Shown piece after piece: positions 1-7,531 of a stretch of 36,348 nt of DNA (position 1 is the first letter of the stretch; the number at the start of each line of letters is the position of its first letter). Origin of the DNA: Schleiferiaceae bacterium (GTDB lineage: Bacteria; Bacteroidota; Bacteroidia; Flavobacteriales; Schleiferiaceae); NCBI GenBank assembly GCA_022565875.1, contig JAIULY010000009.1:1-36348 (forward strand). The letters are read 5' to 3'. The notes beneath the pieces were generated by a model. It saw only the letters and a list, made by a program, of their open reading frames with translations. It was not told the origin of the DNA and did not search any database. A program made the translations under genes and the position numbers.

Positions 1-42
1 AATTTTTTTTCCCATTAGTCAAGTTAGTTGCCTTTTCTTCCT

Positions 43-50
43 TAGTTTTG
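43..50 (+). promoter_or_regulatory. Candidate -7 element (TAGTTTTG)
   Basis: The octamer TAGTTTTG matches the Bacteroidetes TAnnTTTG -7 element. It ends 15 nt before the ATG at 66. No TTG box lies at the usual 18-19 nt spacing, so the call rests on one element. If real, it rules out the TTG at 48 as a start, because transcription would begin downstream of it. Confidence 0.35.
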
Positions 51-65
51 AAAAAATCTAAAATT

Positions 66-980
66 ATGAAACGCATTTTATTTTTCGCCATGTCACTTTT
101 GGCCATTTCTGCATTTTGTCAAGATGAATACCTTACCATAGCGCCTAGCACAATGACCTTGAATGGCGCCGAACAACCTGCTTTAGAGCTAATTGTTGCA
201 AAAGGAAATGTTTCTGAAGCACAGAAGCGATTTACTAAAGCCATTAAAAAAGCTAGTAAACAAAAGATGGTTGCCAACGGCTCTCAAATAAGTCTTCAAT
301 ATGCCGTGTGGAAGAAAAATGATATCAAAGAGCCAACGCATATTTACGGCGATTTTAAAGCTGACGGGGAGGGAGCGCATGTGAAAATCGCACTTTCTGA
401 TACCAATAATTCATTCCACGATTTATCCCAAGGAGAAATTGGTTTCCGAGCGGAAACGTTCTTGCGTCGATTGGGCATCGAGTTGCATCAAACACACTTA
501 ATCAATTTGAATAAAGAAGAAGTAAGTCAACTGAAGTCGCTTAAAAAGGAAGTTGATGGCCACGAAAAAGACATCTCCAAAAAACAAAAGAAAATTGTTG
601 GTGCCGAGAGTAAAATTGAGGGCTTCAAGAACGATATCGAAATAACCCTTGCTGAGCAAAGCCGACTGGCAGAAGAAATAAAAGGAACTGACCGAAAAAT
701 GACGAGTTTGTCGCTTTCACAAAAGGAAGAGCTGAAATTGTTGCGCAAGGAAAAGTCGAATCAAGAATCCATGCTGAAAAAATCACGCAAAAAGACTGAA
801 AAACTGCGCAAGAATATCTTTAAGCAAGAATCAAAAATTCAAGATTGGAAAAACGATATCAAGAGCACCGAAATTGAAAAGTCATTGTCTGTGGAAAAAC
901 ACGACGCCCAAAAAGAAGTCGTAGATGACTTGGCTACCCAATTAGATCAAGCCAAACAACTACTGAAAGCGATAAAATAA
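66..980 (+). CDS. Secreted coiled-coil protein of unknown function
   Basis: I do not recognise this family. The 304-residue product begins with a clear Sec signal peptide (MKRILFFAMSLLAISAFCQ, cut probably after SAFC or at the CQ junction). A globular part of about 130 residues follows. From about residue 150 to the end it is rich in Lys, Glu and Ser with heptad-like spacing, typical of a long coiled coil. It has no lipobox and no T9SS tail, so it is likely periplasmic or membrane-peripheral. A TTG-initiated extension from 48 is possible, but the ATG at 66 gives a better signal peptide and follows a -7 element. The TPR gene downstream starts 63 bp later on the same strand, so co-transcription is possible. 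Confidence 0.75.
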   Translation: MKRILFFAMSLLAISAFCQDEYLTIAPSTMTLNGAEQPALELIVAKGNVSEAQKRFTKAIKKASKQKMVANGSQISLQYAVWKKNDIKEPTHIYGDFKADGEGAHVKIALSDTNNSFHDLSQGEIGFRAETFLRRLGIELHQTHLINLNKEEVSQLKSLKKEVDGHEKDISKKQKKIVGAESKIEGFKNDIEITLAEQSRLAEEIKGTDRKMTSLSLSQKEELKLLRKEKSNQESMLKKSRKKTEKLRKNIFKQESKIQDWKNDIKSTEIEKSLSVEKHDAQKEVVDDLATQLDQAKQLLKAIK

Positions 981-1043
981 ACGGACGGATTTTTCACAGT
1001 ACCTAAGGTTTTTAAATGATGCGGCACATACCACCTTTCTTTC

Positions 1044-2816
1044 ATGCGTAATTTTTTTATCGTTGCCCTGCTGTTTTTAGGCCAGCAGGTTTTTGGACAA
1101 TCCTTTATCGACCTAGAAAAGGAGAAAGACTCTATAACTGAAGGGTATGGCAGTGCGGCAGCAGTGACCTATTTCAAAACTAAGTCAAAAGAGGCACCTG
1201 AAAACACAATGGTTGCCCTTCTGCTTGCACTTGCATATGCAGAAAACAATGATTCCGCTCTGGCAGCGACTGCTTTTAAAGCACTAGAACGCCATCCTCA
1301 GAAACCCTGGCAGTTTTACCTAGCGTATGCCAAGTTTACTATGAACTACGGCGATGTAGAGCAACCTGAGGTGATTTTGTCGAAAGGGATAGCTGCGTAT
1401 CCTAAGGAGGCCGCTCTATATGCAGCACGCGCTGCTTTGGGGAAAAATAGAAGTTCCGGAGTTGGCTTTCTTTCGGATTTTAACAAAGCCATCGCATTAG
1501 AACCACAGGAGCCCGAGTGGTACCTGAGAAGAGGACTTTTCAACTTGGATAACGGGTATTTTTCCCTTGCCGAAAAAGATTTGCGATTGGCTTTGCAGTT
1601 AGAACCCAAAAGCGCCAATATTTTCTTTTTATTGGCTCGTTTACACTTTGAGGCGGGACAGCCAAAAAAGGCTCAAAATGCCATTGATTCCGCCCTTTAC
1701 TATGAACCTGATAATGCAGAATTCATAAGTTCAAAAGGTCGAATTTTTGAGAATCTTGAAGATTTTGATGCCGCTTTTATCGAATATGAAAGGGCCATAG
1801 CTCAAGACAGTACCACTGCAACACCTCACTTTTTCAAAGCCTTACTGCATTATCAATTAGAAAATATGGATGCCTTTTGCGAGAGCTTGCATACGCTCGT
1901 CCACCTAAAGGAGAGAGGCCTTTCAGTGCCAACAGATTGGTGGCGGGATATTCAATATTACCTCGATGATATTTGTGACAGTTCAAAGGCCTCCTATTAT
2001 TATCAGCGCGGTATTGCGGCTTACAACACGGATGCATTTGTGGATGCCATCTTGTATTACGAAAAAGCGTTGTTGATGGACCCAAAACTTACATTGGTCA
2101 ACTCGTTTATTGGAAATGCATTTTTCGAATTACAAGCTTACAAAGATGCTATTCATTATTACGAAAAGTTTTTAGACGAAAAAGAAAGTTTTCGAAAGCA
2201 GGCAGATGAGTTGGCTGCCCGTAAAAAGCAATTGCCGAATGATCGGTCTAAGTTTTTTGATATTTCAATATCAGAGGCTTACTACTACTTAGGAATGAGC
2301 AGGGCCGCAGTGGATGATTTACCAGGCGCGATTCGCAATCTCGATAGCGCTATTTATTTCAATAGAAATCACAGAGATACACGCATACCCCAACTGTTTA
2401 CTTTTCGAGGTCTGTGTCACGCCATATCGGGCAATATACAGCAGGCAATGACGGATTTCAACAGCTGTTTGGCCTTGCATCCCCAATCTGTAAATGCCCA
2501 TATTTTGAGAACTACTTTGGAAGTCAATCAGATAAAAGGAGTAATTAAACCTGTCGATATGCGCGATTTCTTGAGTCAAGACCAATTGGTATACTTTTCT
2601 TGGGAGGTAAAGAAAGCTAAGACCTTACCCCAAGTACGCCCTGCTATCGACCAACAAATTGAGCGTTTAGAAACTGCCAATGCAGCTATTGACGACCCGA
2701 TGTTGTATTATTTAATAGGAACATTGAAGCTGGTACTTCGCAATACTGCTGGCTGTGACGATTTCGCAAAAGCGCGATTTATGGGGTTAGCCGTAAAAGA
2801 TCCTTTGTGCAAGTAG
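1044..2816 (+). CDS. Exported tetratricopeptide-repeat (TPR) protein
   Basis: The 590-residue protein opens with a signal peptide (MRNFFIVALLFLGQQVFGQ). Repeated TPR-like helical pairs follow through most of its length, for example around residues 130-250 (WYLRRGLFNLDNGYFSLAEK, then IFFLLARLHFEAGQ) and again around 325-480 (YYYQRGIAAYNTDAFVDAIL). TPR arrays scaffold protein-protein contacts; no enzyme domain is visible. The N-terminus indicates action in the periplasm or on the outer membrane. It follows the coiled-coil gene in the same direction with no terminator visible between, so the two may form an envelope-related pair. The family is recognisable only as a TPR protein, and the specific role is unknown. 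Confidence 0.8.
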   Translation: MRNFFIVALLFLGQQVFGQSFIDLEKEKDSITEGYGSAAAVTYFKTKSKEAPENTMVALLLALAYAENNDSALAATAFKALERHPQKPWQFYLAYAKFTMNYGDVEQPEVILSKGIAAYPKEAALYAARAALGKNRSSGVGFLSDFNKAIALEPQEPEWYLRRGLFNLDNGYFSLAEKDLRLALQLEPKSANIFFLLARLHFEAGQPKKAQNAIDSALYYEPDNAEFISSKGRIFENLEDFDAAFIEYERAIAQDSTTATPHFFKALLHYQLENMDAFCESLHTLVHLKERGLSVPTDWWRDIQYYLDDICDSSKASYYYQRGIAAYNTDAFVDAILYYEKALLMDPKLTLVNSFIGNAFFELQAYKDAIHYYEKFLDEKESFRKQADELAARKKQLPNDRSKFFDISISEAYYYLGMSRAAVDDLPGAIRNLDSAIYFNRNHRDTRIPQLFTFRGLCHAISGNIQQAMTDFNSCLALHPQSVNAHILRTTLEVNQIKGVIKPVDMRDFLSQDQLVYFSWEVKKAKTLPQVRPAIDQQIERLETANAAIDDPMLYYLIGTLKLVLRNTAGCDDFAKARFMGLAVKDPLCK

Positions 2817-2960
2817 AGAAAGCATTTTGTTGCATTGCGATTTGGAATCTTCCGCATCCATTTTACTTTTGGAGGCAACAGAAATGCAGCTGAAATACCC
2901 ACAGCAACGTTTTTTTCTTTAAATTTTATTCAGCACTTTTGCCCAGCAAAAATCAAACGC

Positions 2961-4235
2961 ATGAACGTACTAATTTTAGGCAGTGGTGGTAGAGAACACG
3001 CACTGGCTTTTCAAATAGCTAAAAGTCCTTTATTAAGTCAGTTATACATAGCTCCTGGCAATGGTGGCACCCAGCAGTTAGGCGAAAACTTGAGTGTGTC
3101 GCCTACCGACTTTTCTGCTCTAAAACAAACCATCATCGAAAAAAGCATCACATTGGTGGTGGTAGGTCCAGAAGACCCGCTCGTAGCTGGTATTGTCGAT
3201 TATATAAAGTCAGATGCAGATTTAGATGGGGTAATGGTAATTGGACCGGCTGCAGCAGCTGCTCAGTTAGAAGGGAGTAAAGACTTCGCTAAAGCATTTA
3301 TGTCGAAATATCAAATACCCACAGCAGCCTATCAAACCTTTTCTATTGACAATCAGCAAGAAGCATTTGAGTTTTTAAAGACCTTGACTCCGCCTTATGT
3401 TCTTAAAGCAGATGGATTAGCGGCTGGAAAGGGCGTTGTGATTCTGGAGGATTACGATGCGGCTTGTGCTGAATTGGCTCAGATGTTTAGCGGTAAGTTT
3501 GGCAAAGCCGGCGCAAAAGTAGTGATCGAAGAATTTTTGGATGGCATTGAATACTCCATGTTTGCCTTTGTCAATCAGGAGGATTATGTGATTTTCCCAG
3601 CTGCTAAGGATTACAAACGTATTGGAGAAGGTGATACCGGATTGAATACCGGAGGAATGGGTGCTGTTTCTCCCGTTTCATTTTTAGATGACATATTATT
3701 GGAGCGTTCTGTAAAAGAGGTGATAGCTCCTACAGTGGCAGGCATCCAATCGGAGGGATTTGATTATTGCGGTTTTGTGTTTTTTGGTTTAATAAATGTG
3801 AAAGGCGCACCCAAAGTGATCGAGTACAATGTGCGTCTCGGCGATCCCGAAACAGAAGTAATTTTGCCGAGAGTGCAATCGGATTTGTTGGAGTTTTTTA
3901 TTAAAGCCGCACAAAACGACCTGCGCGATTATACCCTTCAAGTAGATCCTAGAACGGCTGCTACGGTAATGGTTGTTTCGGAGGGTTATCCCGAAGCGTA
4001 TGAGAAAGGAAAGACTATTTCTGGTTTACATCAAGACTTACCAGCTATTCCATTTCATGCCGGCACAAAAGTGGATGCGAACGGAAAACTGGTGACAGCA
4101 GGTGGTCGTGTAATGGCTTTTACGGGATTTGGTGATGACTTAGACGCTGCGCTGAAAAATGCTTACGACGCAGTGAATAAGGTGTGCTACGAAGGAATTA
4201 CCTACAGAAGCGATATAGGTCAAGATCTGAAATAA
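2961..4235 (+). CDS. purD: Phosphoribosylamine--glycine ligase (GARS)
   Basis: The enzyme joins glycine to 5-phosphoribosylamine using ATP to make GAR, the second step of purine synthesis. The 424-residue product has the N-terminal PurD signature (MNVLILGSGGREHALAF), the PGNGGT segment, an ATP-grasp domain with VLKADGLAAGKGVVI and the NTGGMGAVSP motif, and the metal-binding YNVRLGDPETEVILPR segment. Length matches the usual 420-430 residues. The frame is open to 2835, but those 42 residues have no counterpart in PurD, so ATG 2961 is chosen. A poor promoter-like CACTTTTG lies at 2934-2941. A minus-strand gene converges on its end within 10 bp. Confidence 0.97.
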   Translation: MNVLILGSGGREHALAFQIAKSPLLSQLYIAPGNGGTQQLGENLSVSPTDFSALKQTIIEKSITLVVVGPEDPLVAGIVDYIKSDADLDGVMVIGPAAAAAQLEGSKDFAKAFMSKYQIPTAAYQTFSIDNQQEAFEFLKTLTPPYVLKADGLAAGKGVVILEDYDAACAELAQMFSGKFGKAGAKVVIEEFLDGIEYSMFAFVNQEDYVIFPAAKDYKRIGEGDTGLNTGGMGAVSPVSFLDDILLERSVKEVIAPTVAGIQSEGFDYCGFVFFGLINVKGAPKVIEYNVRLGDPETEVILPRVQSDLLEFFIKAAQNDLRDYTLQVDPRTAATVMVVSEGYPEAYEKGKTISGLHQDLPAIPFHAGTKVDANGKLVTAGGRVMAFTGFGDDLDAALKNAYDAVNKVCYEGITYRSDIGQDLK

Positions 4236-4239
4236 AAAA

Positions 4240-4257
4240 GGCGAACTATTGTTCGCC
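4240..4257 (-). terminator. Terminator hairpin of the small membrane protein gene
   Basis: A 7-bp inverted repeat GGCGAAC-tatt-GTTCGCC lies between purD and the convergent small gene. On the minus strand it is followed by a U-rich run (from the A tract at 4234-4239), so it reads as an intrinsic terminator for the minus-strand gene. The stem includes the last codon and stop codon of that gene. It lacks a T run on the plus strand, so it may serve purD only weakly. Confidence 0.6.
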
Positions 4258-4413
4258 TGCTTCTTGATTGTGCTTTTTCATTTGCGCCATCCAATAACCG
4301 AAATAACCAAATCCAATTAAAATGAAAAGGACATTAGGAATGTTGCCTAAAGCAGGTAATATCTCAAAGGTAGCTAAGAAAAAATTTCCTAAAGCGGTGA
4401 AAAATTCAGTCAT
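4246..4413 (-). CDS. Small membrane protein, DUF6341-like (55 aa)
   Basis: This ORF is short and easily missed. It encodes 55 residues: an amphipathic start (MTEFFTALGNFFLATFEILP), one hydrophobic segment (VLFILIGFGYFGYW, residues 29-41) and a polar tail with MKKHNQEAGEQ. The layout and the YWM-Q-KK-N ending resemble a small Flavobacteriia family that I recall as DUF6341, which is often found beside purD and DUF6427 genes; the family name is from memory. Support that it is real comes from a well-spaced minus-strand promoter (4442-4472), a terminator at its 3' end, and the divergent DUF6427 neighbour. The function is unknown; a single-pass inner-membrane protein is the likely form. Confidence 0.72.
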   Translation of the reverse strand: MTEFFTALGNFFLATFEILPALGNIPNVLFILIGFGYFGYWMAQMKKHNQEAGEQ

Positions 4414-4441
4414 ATCGATTGTGGGTTTTAATTATCTGCTG

Positions 4442-4472
4442 CAAAAATAAGACAACACAAAATGTTATCAAA
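4442..4472 (-). promoter_or_regulatory. Promoter for the small membrane protein (TTTG-N19-TATTTTTG)
   Basis: Read on the minus strand, TTTG (plus-strand CAAA 4469-4472) is followed after 19 nt by TATTTTTG (plus-strand 4442-4449). This is the Bacteroidetes -33/-7 pattern. Transcription would start near 4435, about 22 nt before the ATG at 4413. The -33 box falls inside codons 3-4 of the divergent DUF6427-like gene. Confidence 0.65.
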
Positions 4473-5433
4473 GGTTTTTAATGACACAAGACCACAAAGT
4501 TTTTTTGGGCTGCTTATCGTAGGCGTTCTTGCGCTTGTTTTTTTGGGTTATGTTACTGTTCCAGAGTTAGATGTGGGCTTTGCCTTTTTCGGGAACTCCT
4601 TTGTTGTGCACCCAATAGTTTACTTTTCACTCTTTGGATTGTTGACTTTAATCAATGCCTTTTTACTCAATAAAAAGCTTGCCGATACTTTTGAGGTACT
4701 GAAAAGAAATTTTTATGCGGCATGGTTCTATCTCTGGTTGTCAATGTTTGCCTTTCTGCTAAGTCAGGATATTGAATTACAGGTTGTTAATTTTGTTTTT
4801 ATACTCCTTTGGGTGCACCATTTTCGCTTGACTAATAACACAAGTGCCAATGCGGTTACATTTAATTTTGGCCTGTTGTTAGCGCTTCTTTTTTGGTTAG
4901 TGCCGCCTTCCATTGCCTTGCTTTTGGCTATTTTCATCGGAATGATTATTTATAGCGTGCTTTCATTTAGACAATTTTTTTTGCCTTTAATGGGCTTTGG
5001 TATGCTGCAATTGCTACTTTTTACCCTTCTATTTTGGTTAGATGTCGCCCACATTCAAGGCGAATGGTTTACAAGTGCCACCCAATTGAAGCGCTTAGCC
5101 TTCGGCGATTACAATAGTCTGCAGGGGAGTTTTGCAGGTGTCCTTATTTTTTATGCCCTACTGTCTTTCCCTGATGTGGTGAATACCATGCAGCGGGCAA
5201 ATATTTATAAAAGACAAACCTTTGGTATTTCCATAGTATTCCTGTTGGCTATTGTACTATTGACTTATTTGTTTGGTCAAAGTGCATATTTGTTGTTCGG
5301 ATTGAGTTTTCCCTTGTTGAGTATGTTTTTTGCCAATGCGCTGCAATATGCGAAGAACAAGTGGTTGCGCTTGATTATTTTTGGATTACTACCTACTGTT
5401 TTTATTCTTTTGGCTATGCTAGCCGAAAGGTGA
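4462..5433 (+). CDS. Multi-pass membrane protein, DUF6427-like
   Basis: The 323-residue protein is almost entirely hydrophobic, with about nine to ten predicted membrane segments and short loops. The N-terminal segment (MLSKVFNDTRPQSFFGLLIV) resembles the start of the Flavobacteriia DUF6427 family, and the position next to purD and a small DUF6341-like gene agrees with that neighbourhood. No catalytic motif is visible, and the biochemical role of the family is not known to me. The start is the first ATG, just after the -7 element of the divergent small gene. No strong promoter of its own was seen. The following glycosyltransferase gene lies 72 bp downstream, so an envelope role is possible but only an inference. 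Confidence 0.75.
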   Translation: MLSKVFNDTRPQSFFGLLIVGVLALVFLGYVTVPELDVGFAFFGNSFVVHPIVYFSLFGLLTLINAFLLNKKLADTFEVLKRNFYAAWFYLWLSMFAFLLSQDIELQVVNFVFILLWVHHFRLTNNTSANAVTFNFGLLLALLFWLVPPSIALLLAIFIGMIIYSVLSFRQFFLPLMGFGMLQLLLFTLLFWLDVAHIQGEWFTSATQLKRLAFGDYNSLQGSFAGVLIFYALLSFPDVVNTMQRANIYKRQTFGISIVFLLAIVLLTYLFGQSAYLLFGLSFPLLSMFFANALQYAKNKWLRLIIFGLLPTVFILLAMLAER

Positions 5434-5452
5434 AGCGGCCGTTTAAATGAAG

Positions 5453-5460
5453 TATGTTTG
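5453..5460 (+). promoter_or_regulatory. Candidate -7 element (TATGTTTG) before the glycosyltransferase
   Basis: TATGTTTG followed by C matches TAnnTTTGC and lies 45 nt before the ATG at 5506. No -33 TTG at suitable spacing is visible, so confidence is low. Confidence 0.35.
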
Positions 5461-5505
5461 CATAGCGCACGCCTAGCAACGACAAAATAAAACCAGTTTT
5501 TGCCC

Positions 5506-6480
5506 ATGAAAGTTTTGGTAATTCGATTTAGTAGTATTGGTGACATCGTTCTAACAACCCCCGTTGTGCGCTGCCTCAATGAGCAATTGCAAGCAGAAGT
5601 GCATTTTGTTTCTAAAGGAGCTTTTCAAAGTTTTTTGGCGCCCAACCCCCATATTAGCAAAGCTTATTTTTTCAAGAAAGATTGGGGGGAAGTATTACCC
5701 GAGTTAAAAGCAGAGGCATATGATTTTGTGGTGGATTTGCACAATAATTTGCGCAGTTTGCGATTAAAAGCCGCTTTAGGGGTGCCATCAGCAGCGTTTC
5801 CCAAACTCAATATTCGAAAGTGGATTTTAGTAAATTTTAAGTTACCTGTAATGCCGAAGGTGCATATTGTAGATCGGTATTTTGAGGCTGTCGCCACCTT
5901 GGGTGTTGCCAACGATGGGCGTGGTTTAGATTATTTTATTCCAGATGCGGATGAGGTGTCACTTTCCTTCTTTCCCAAAACTTTTGAAAATGGGTATTTG
6001 GCCTTTGTGATTGGCGGACAGCATGCGGGGAAAATGCTTAAGGCGGAAAAAATAGCGCGCATTTGTGCGGCTATAGATTATCCAATTGCTTTGCTTGGGG
6101 GGCCAGAGGACGAGCAAAAAGGAGAAACCATTGCACAAGTAGGCTCGCATGTTACCAATGTTGCTGGCAAATTTTCGCTTAACCAAAGCGCGTCGGTTTT
6201 GCGCCAAGCCAAATTGGTGGTCACCCATGATACAGGTCTGATGCACATTGCCAGTGCTTTCAAAAAGGACATTATTTCACTTTGGGGGGGTACCGTACCT
6301 GAATTGGGGATGTACCCCTACCTGCCAGGACCCAATAGTTGTATACTAGAGCGGCCGCATATTATGCGGCCGCCTTCAAAATTAGGTAAACACCGAGGCA
6401 TATATAAATTATGGGATTTTATGGAGCAAATCCCTGATGCTGTTATTGTTGCTGCAATTCAGGACAGAATAAAGCCCTAA
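5506..6480 (+). CDS. Glycosyltransferase family 9 (heptosyltransferase-like)
   Basis: The 324-residue protein matches the ADP-heptose:LPS heptosyltransferase superfamily (GT9). It has the N-terminal MKVLVIRFSSIGDIVLTTPV Rossmann motif, the DLHNNLRS segment, and the C-terminal nucleotide-sugar region with LLGGPEDE, VTHDTGLMHIASAF and SLWGGTVPELGMYPY. Such enzymes add sugars to lipopolysaccharide or lipooligosaccharide core at the inner face of the inner membrane. The donor and acceptor cannot be deduced here. ATG 5506 is preferred over a TTG two codons upstream because MKVLVIRFS is the family's usual first residue run. Its last 38 bp overlap the 3' end of the convergent thioesterase gene, and a 23-bp inverted repeat lies within it at 6351-6373. 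Confidence 0.9.
   Translation: MKVLVIRFSSIGDIVLTTPVVRCLNEQLQAEVHFVSKGAFQSFLAPNPHISKAYFFKKDWGEVLPELKAEAYDFVVDLHNNLRSLRLKAALGVPSAAFPKLNIRKWILVNFKLPVMPKVHIVDRYFEAVATLGVANDGRGLDYFIPDADEVSLSFFPKTFENGYLAFVIGGQHAGKMLKAEKIARICAAIDYPIALLGGPEDEQKGETIAQVGSHVTNVAGKFSLNQSASVLRQAKLVVTHDTGLMHIASAFKKDIISLWGGTVPELGMYPYLPGPNSCILERPHIMRPPSKLGKHRGIYKLWDFMEQIPDAVIVAAIQDRIKP
6351..6373. repeat. Perfect GC-rich inverted repeat inside the GT9 gene
   Basis: Two 10-bp arms (gcggccgcat and atgcggccgc) are separated by only 3 nt. The arms are far richer in GC than the flanking AT-biased sequence. They encode part of the segment ERPHIMRPPSK. No T run follows on either strand, so this is not a standard terminator, though an RNA hairpin here is very likely. 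Confidence 0.8.
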
Positions 6481-6973
6481 GTTCGTGCGCTTCTTGAGGC
6501 TTCATTTTTCCAGCTAAAATTAAAGCCAATTGCCTCCTGCGAAGCGCGCCGTCATATCGCTTGATCTCCAAGTCACTTTCTGGTGTGACCGGAGGCACTT
6601 GAATAGGGTTGCCGAGTTGATCTACAGCTACAAAGGTATAAATGGCTTCATTGGCCATGATACGATTACCTGTACCTTTTTGGTCTTCAATGAAAACGTC
6701 AACAAAAACTTCCATGCTCGAATGAAAAGCGCGTGAAACCTTTGCCTCCAACGTCACTATGCTGCCTTGTGCAATGGAATTTTTAAAAGAAACATTATTT
6801 ACCGAGGCCGTAACTACCTGACGGCGGCAGTGCCTGTGAGCCGCAATTGCCGAACACCGGTCCATCCAAGAAAGCAACTGACCTCCAAAGAGATTCTTGA
6901 GGTTATTGGTGTCGTTGGGAAGGACAACTTCCGTAACAATGGTAAGCGATTCAGACGGGGTTTTTGCTTTCAT
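6443..6973 (-). CDS. Acyl-CoA thioesterase, hotdog fold (YciA/BACH type)
   Basis: The 176-residue protein carries the hotdog thioesterase signature: LPNDTNNLKNLFGGQLLSWM with a following Asp (residues 18-38), then ASVNNVSFKNSIAQGSIVTL and VFVDVFIEDQKG. Enzymes of this family hydrolyse acyl-CoA to fatty acid and CoA in the cytoplasm; chain-length preference cannot be read from sequence. The length is typical of a single hotdog domain, which acts as an oligomer. It ends 38 bp inside the convergent glycosyltransferase gene. A TAATTTTG -7-like element lies at 7050-7057 on the minus strand, about 77 nt upstream. Confidence 0.9.
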   Translation of the reverse strand: MKAKTPSESLTIVTEVVLPNDTNNLKNLFGGQLLSWMDRCSAIAAHRHCRRQVVTASVNNVSFKNSIAQGSIVTLEAKVSRAFHSSMEVFVDVFIEDQKGTGNRIMANEAIYTFVAVDQLGNPIQVPPVTPESDLEIKRYDGALRRRQLALILAGKMKPQEAHELRALFCPELQQQ

Positions 6974-7049
6974 TTTGTGTTTATGTGAAGATTGATTTTT
7001 GAAAAGTACAAATACATGTCGTGTATCTGGTGCTGTTATATTTCACGGG

Positions 7050-7057
7050 CAAAATTA
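7050..7057 (-). promoter_or_regulatory. Candidate -7 element for the thioesterase (TAATTTTG)
   Basis: Plus-strand CAAAATTA reads as TAATTTTG on the minus strand and fits TAnnTTTG. No matching -33 TTG is visible at 18-20 nt, so this is a weak call. Confidence 0.3.
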
Positions 7058-7143
7058 CAACAACCCATGACATTTTTTACCGTGTAAATAATATTTGTAT
7101 CCGTGCGATACGGCTGTTTTTTGGGTAGAAATTTTTCGGAATT

Positions 7144-7172
7144 TTTGAAGCACCTCAAATGCAAATATTTTG
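7144..7172 (+). promoter_or_regulatory. Candidate promoter of the small RNA (TTTG-N18-TATTTTG)
   Basis: TTTG at 7144-7147 is followed after 18 nt by TATTTTG at 7166-7172. The -7 element is one base shorter than the consensus TAnnTTTG, but the spacing to the -33 box is right. Transcription would begin near 7178, upstream of three hairpins and a terminator. Confidence 0.4.
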
Positions 7173-7177
7173 AAGAT

Positions 7178-7355
7178 GCTGAAAACTAAATGCTGTTCTC
7201 AATCGTATTATATACAGCAACAATTAAACAATTCCGCTTTGCCTTTCAAAAAGATGATGTTGACCGAAGGTATTTGTTTTTAGGGTTCATAGGTTGGTTT
7301 GGTTGATGCCTTTGGTCAACATACTACGGGGCTGCCTCAGGGCAGCCCTTTTTTT
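7178..7355 (+). ncRNA. Candidate structured small RNA, about 180 nt
   Basis: The region has no ORF but has all parts of a small RNA gene. A promoter-like element lies just upstream. A hairpin with TGCTGT/ACAGCA arms spans 7191-7219. A 17-bp stem (7257-7273 with 7306-7322, including two G-U pairs and no mismatch) encloses a 32-nt U/G-rich loop. A strong GC-rich intrinsic terminator (7329-7355) ends it. No plus-strand gene precedes the terminator: the nearest upstream gene is on the minus strand. The length is in the range of 6S RNA, and a 6S-Flavo RNA is one possibility, but I cannot confirm this from the sequence. The 5' end is inferred from the promoter only. Confidence 0.5.
7329..7355 (+). 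terminator. Strong orphan Rho-independent terminator
   Basis: An 8-bp GC-rich stem (GGGCTGCC / GGCAGCCC, loop TCAG) is followed directly by seven T residues. It points rightward and is not downstream of any plus-strand protein gene, which implies a non-coding transcript upstream. Confidence 0.85.
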
Positions 7356-7531
7356 GGATAACAGCCTCATTGCTGATGCGGGAGTTTGCTCAAAGTAGCA
7401 TAGTATTCAACTCTCCCAACCCTACTACTTTTTCCCTTGTGTTATAGCTGCTCTCGATTTCAATCGGAAAGGTTCGGTAAAAAAGGGGTAAATAAAATAC
7501 ACCAGCATCAAGAGTTTATAAGAAGACACCG

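Larger units (their letters stand above)
6974..7531. other. 558-bp gap without a protein gene
   Basis: No convincing coding frame is present on either strand. The left part holds a minus-strand -7-like element for the thioesterase (7050-7057). The middle holds a promoter-like element, three hairpins and a strong orphan terminator, described as a candidate small RNA. Positions 7356-7531 separate that terminator from the end of the convergent DUF389 gene and hold nothing I can identify. Confidence 0.7.

Noticed and set aside
2835-2960. In-frame extension of purD by 42 residues
   Set aside because: The extension resembles nothing in PurD, and MNVLILGSGGREHAL at 2961 is the usual family start.
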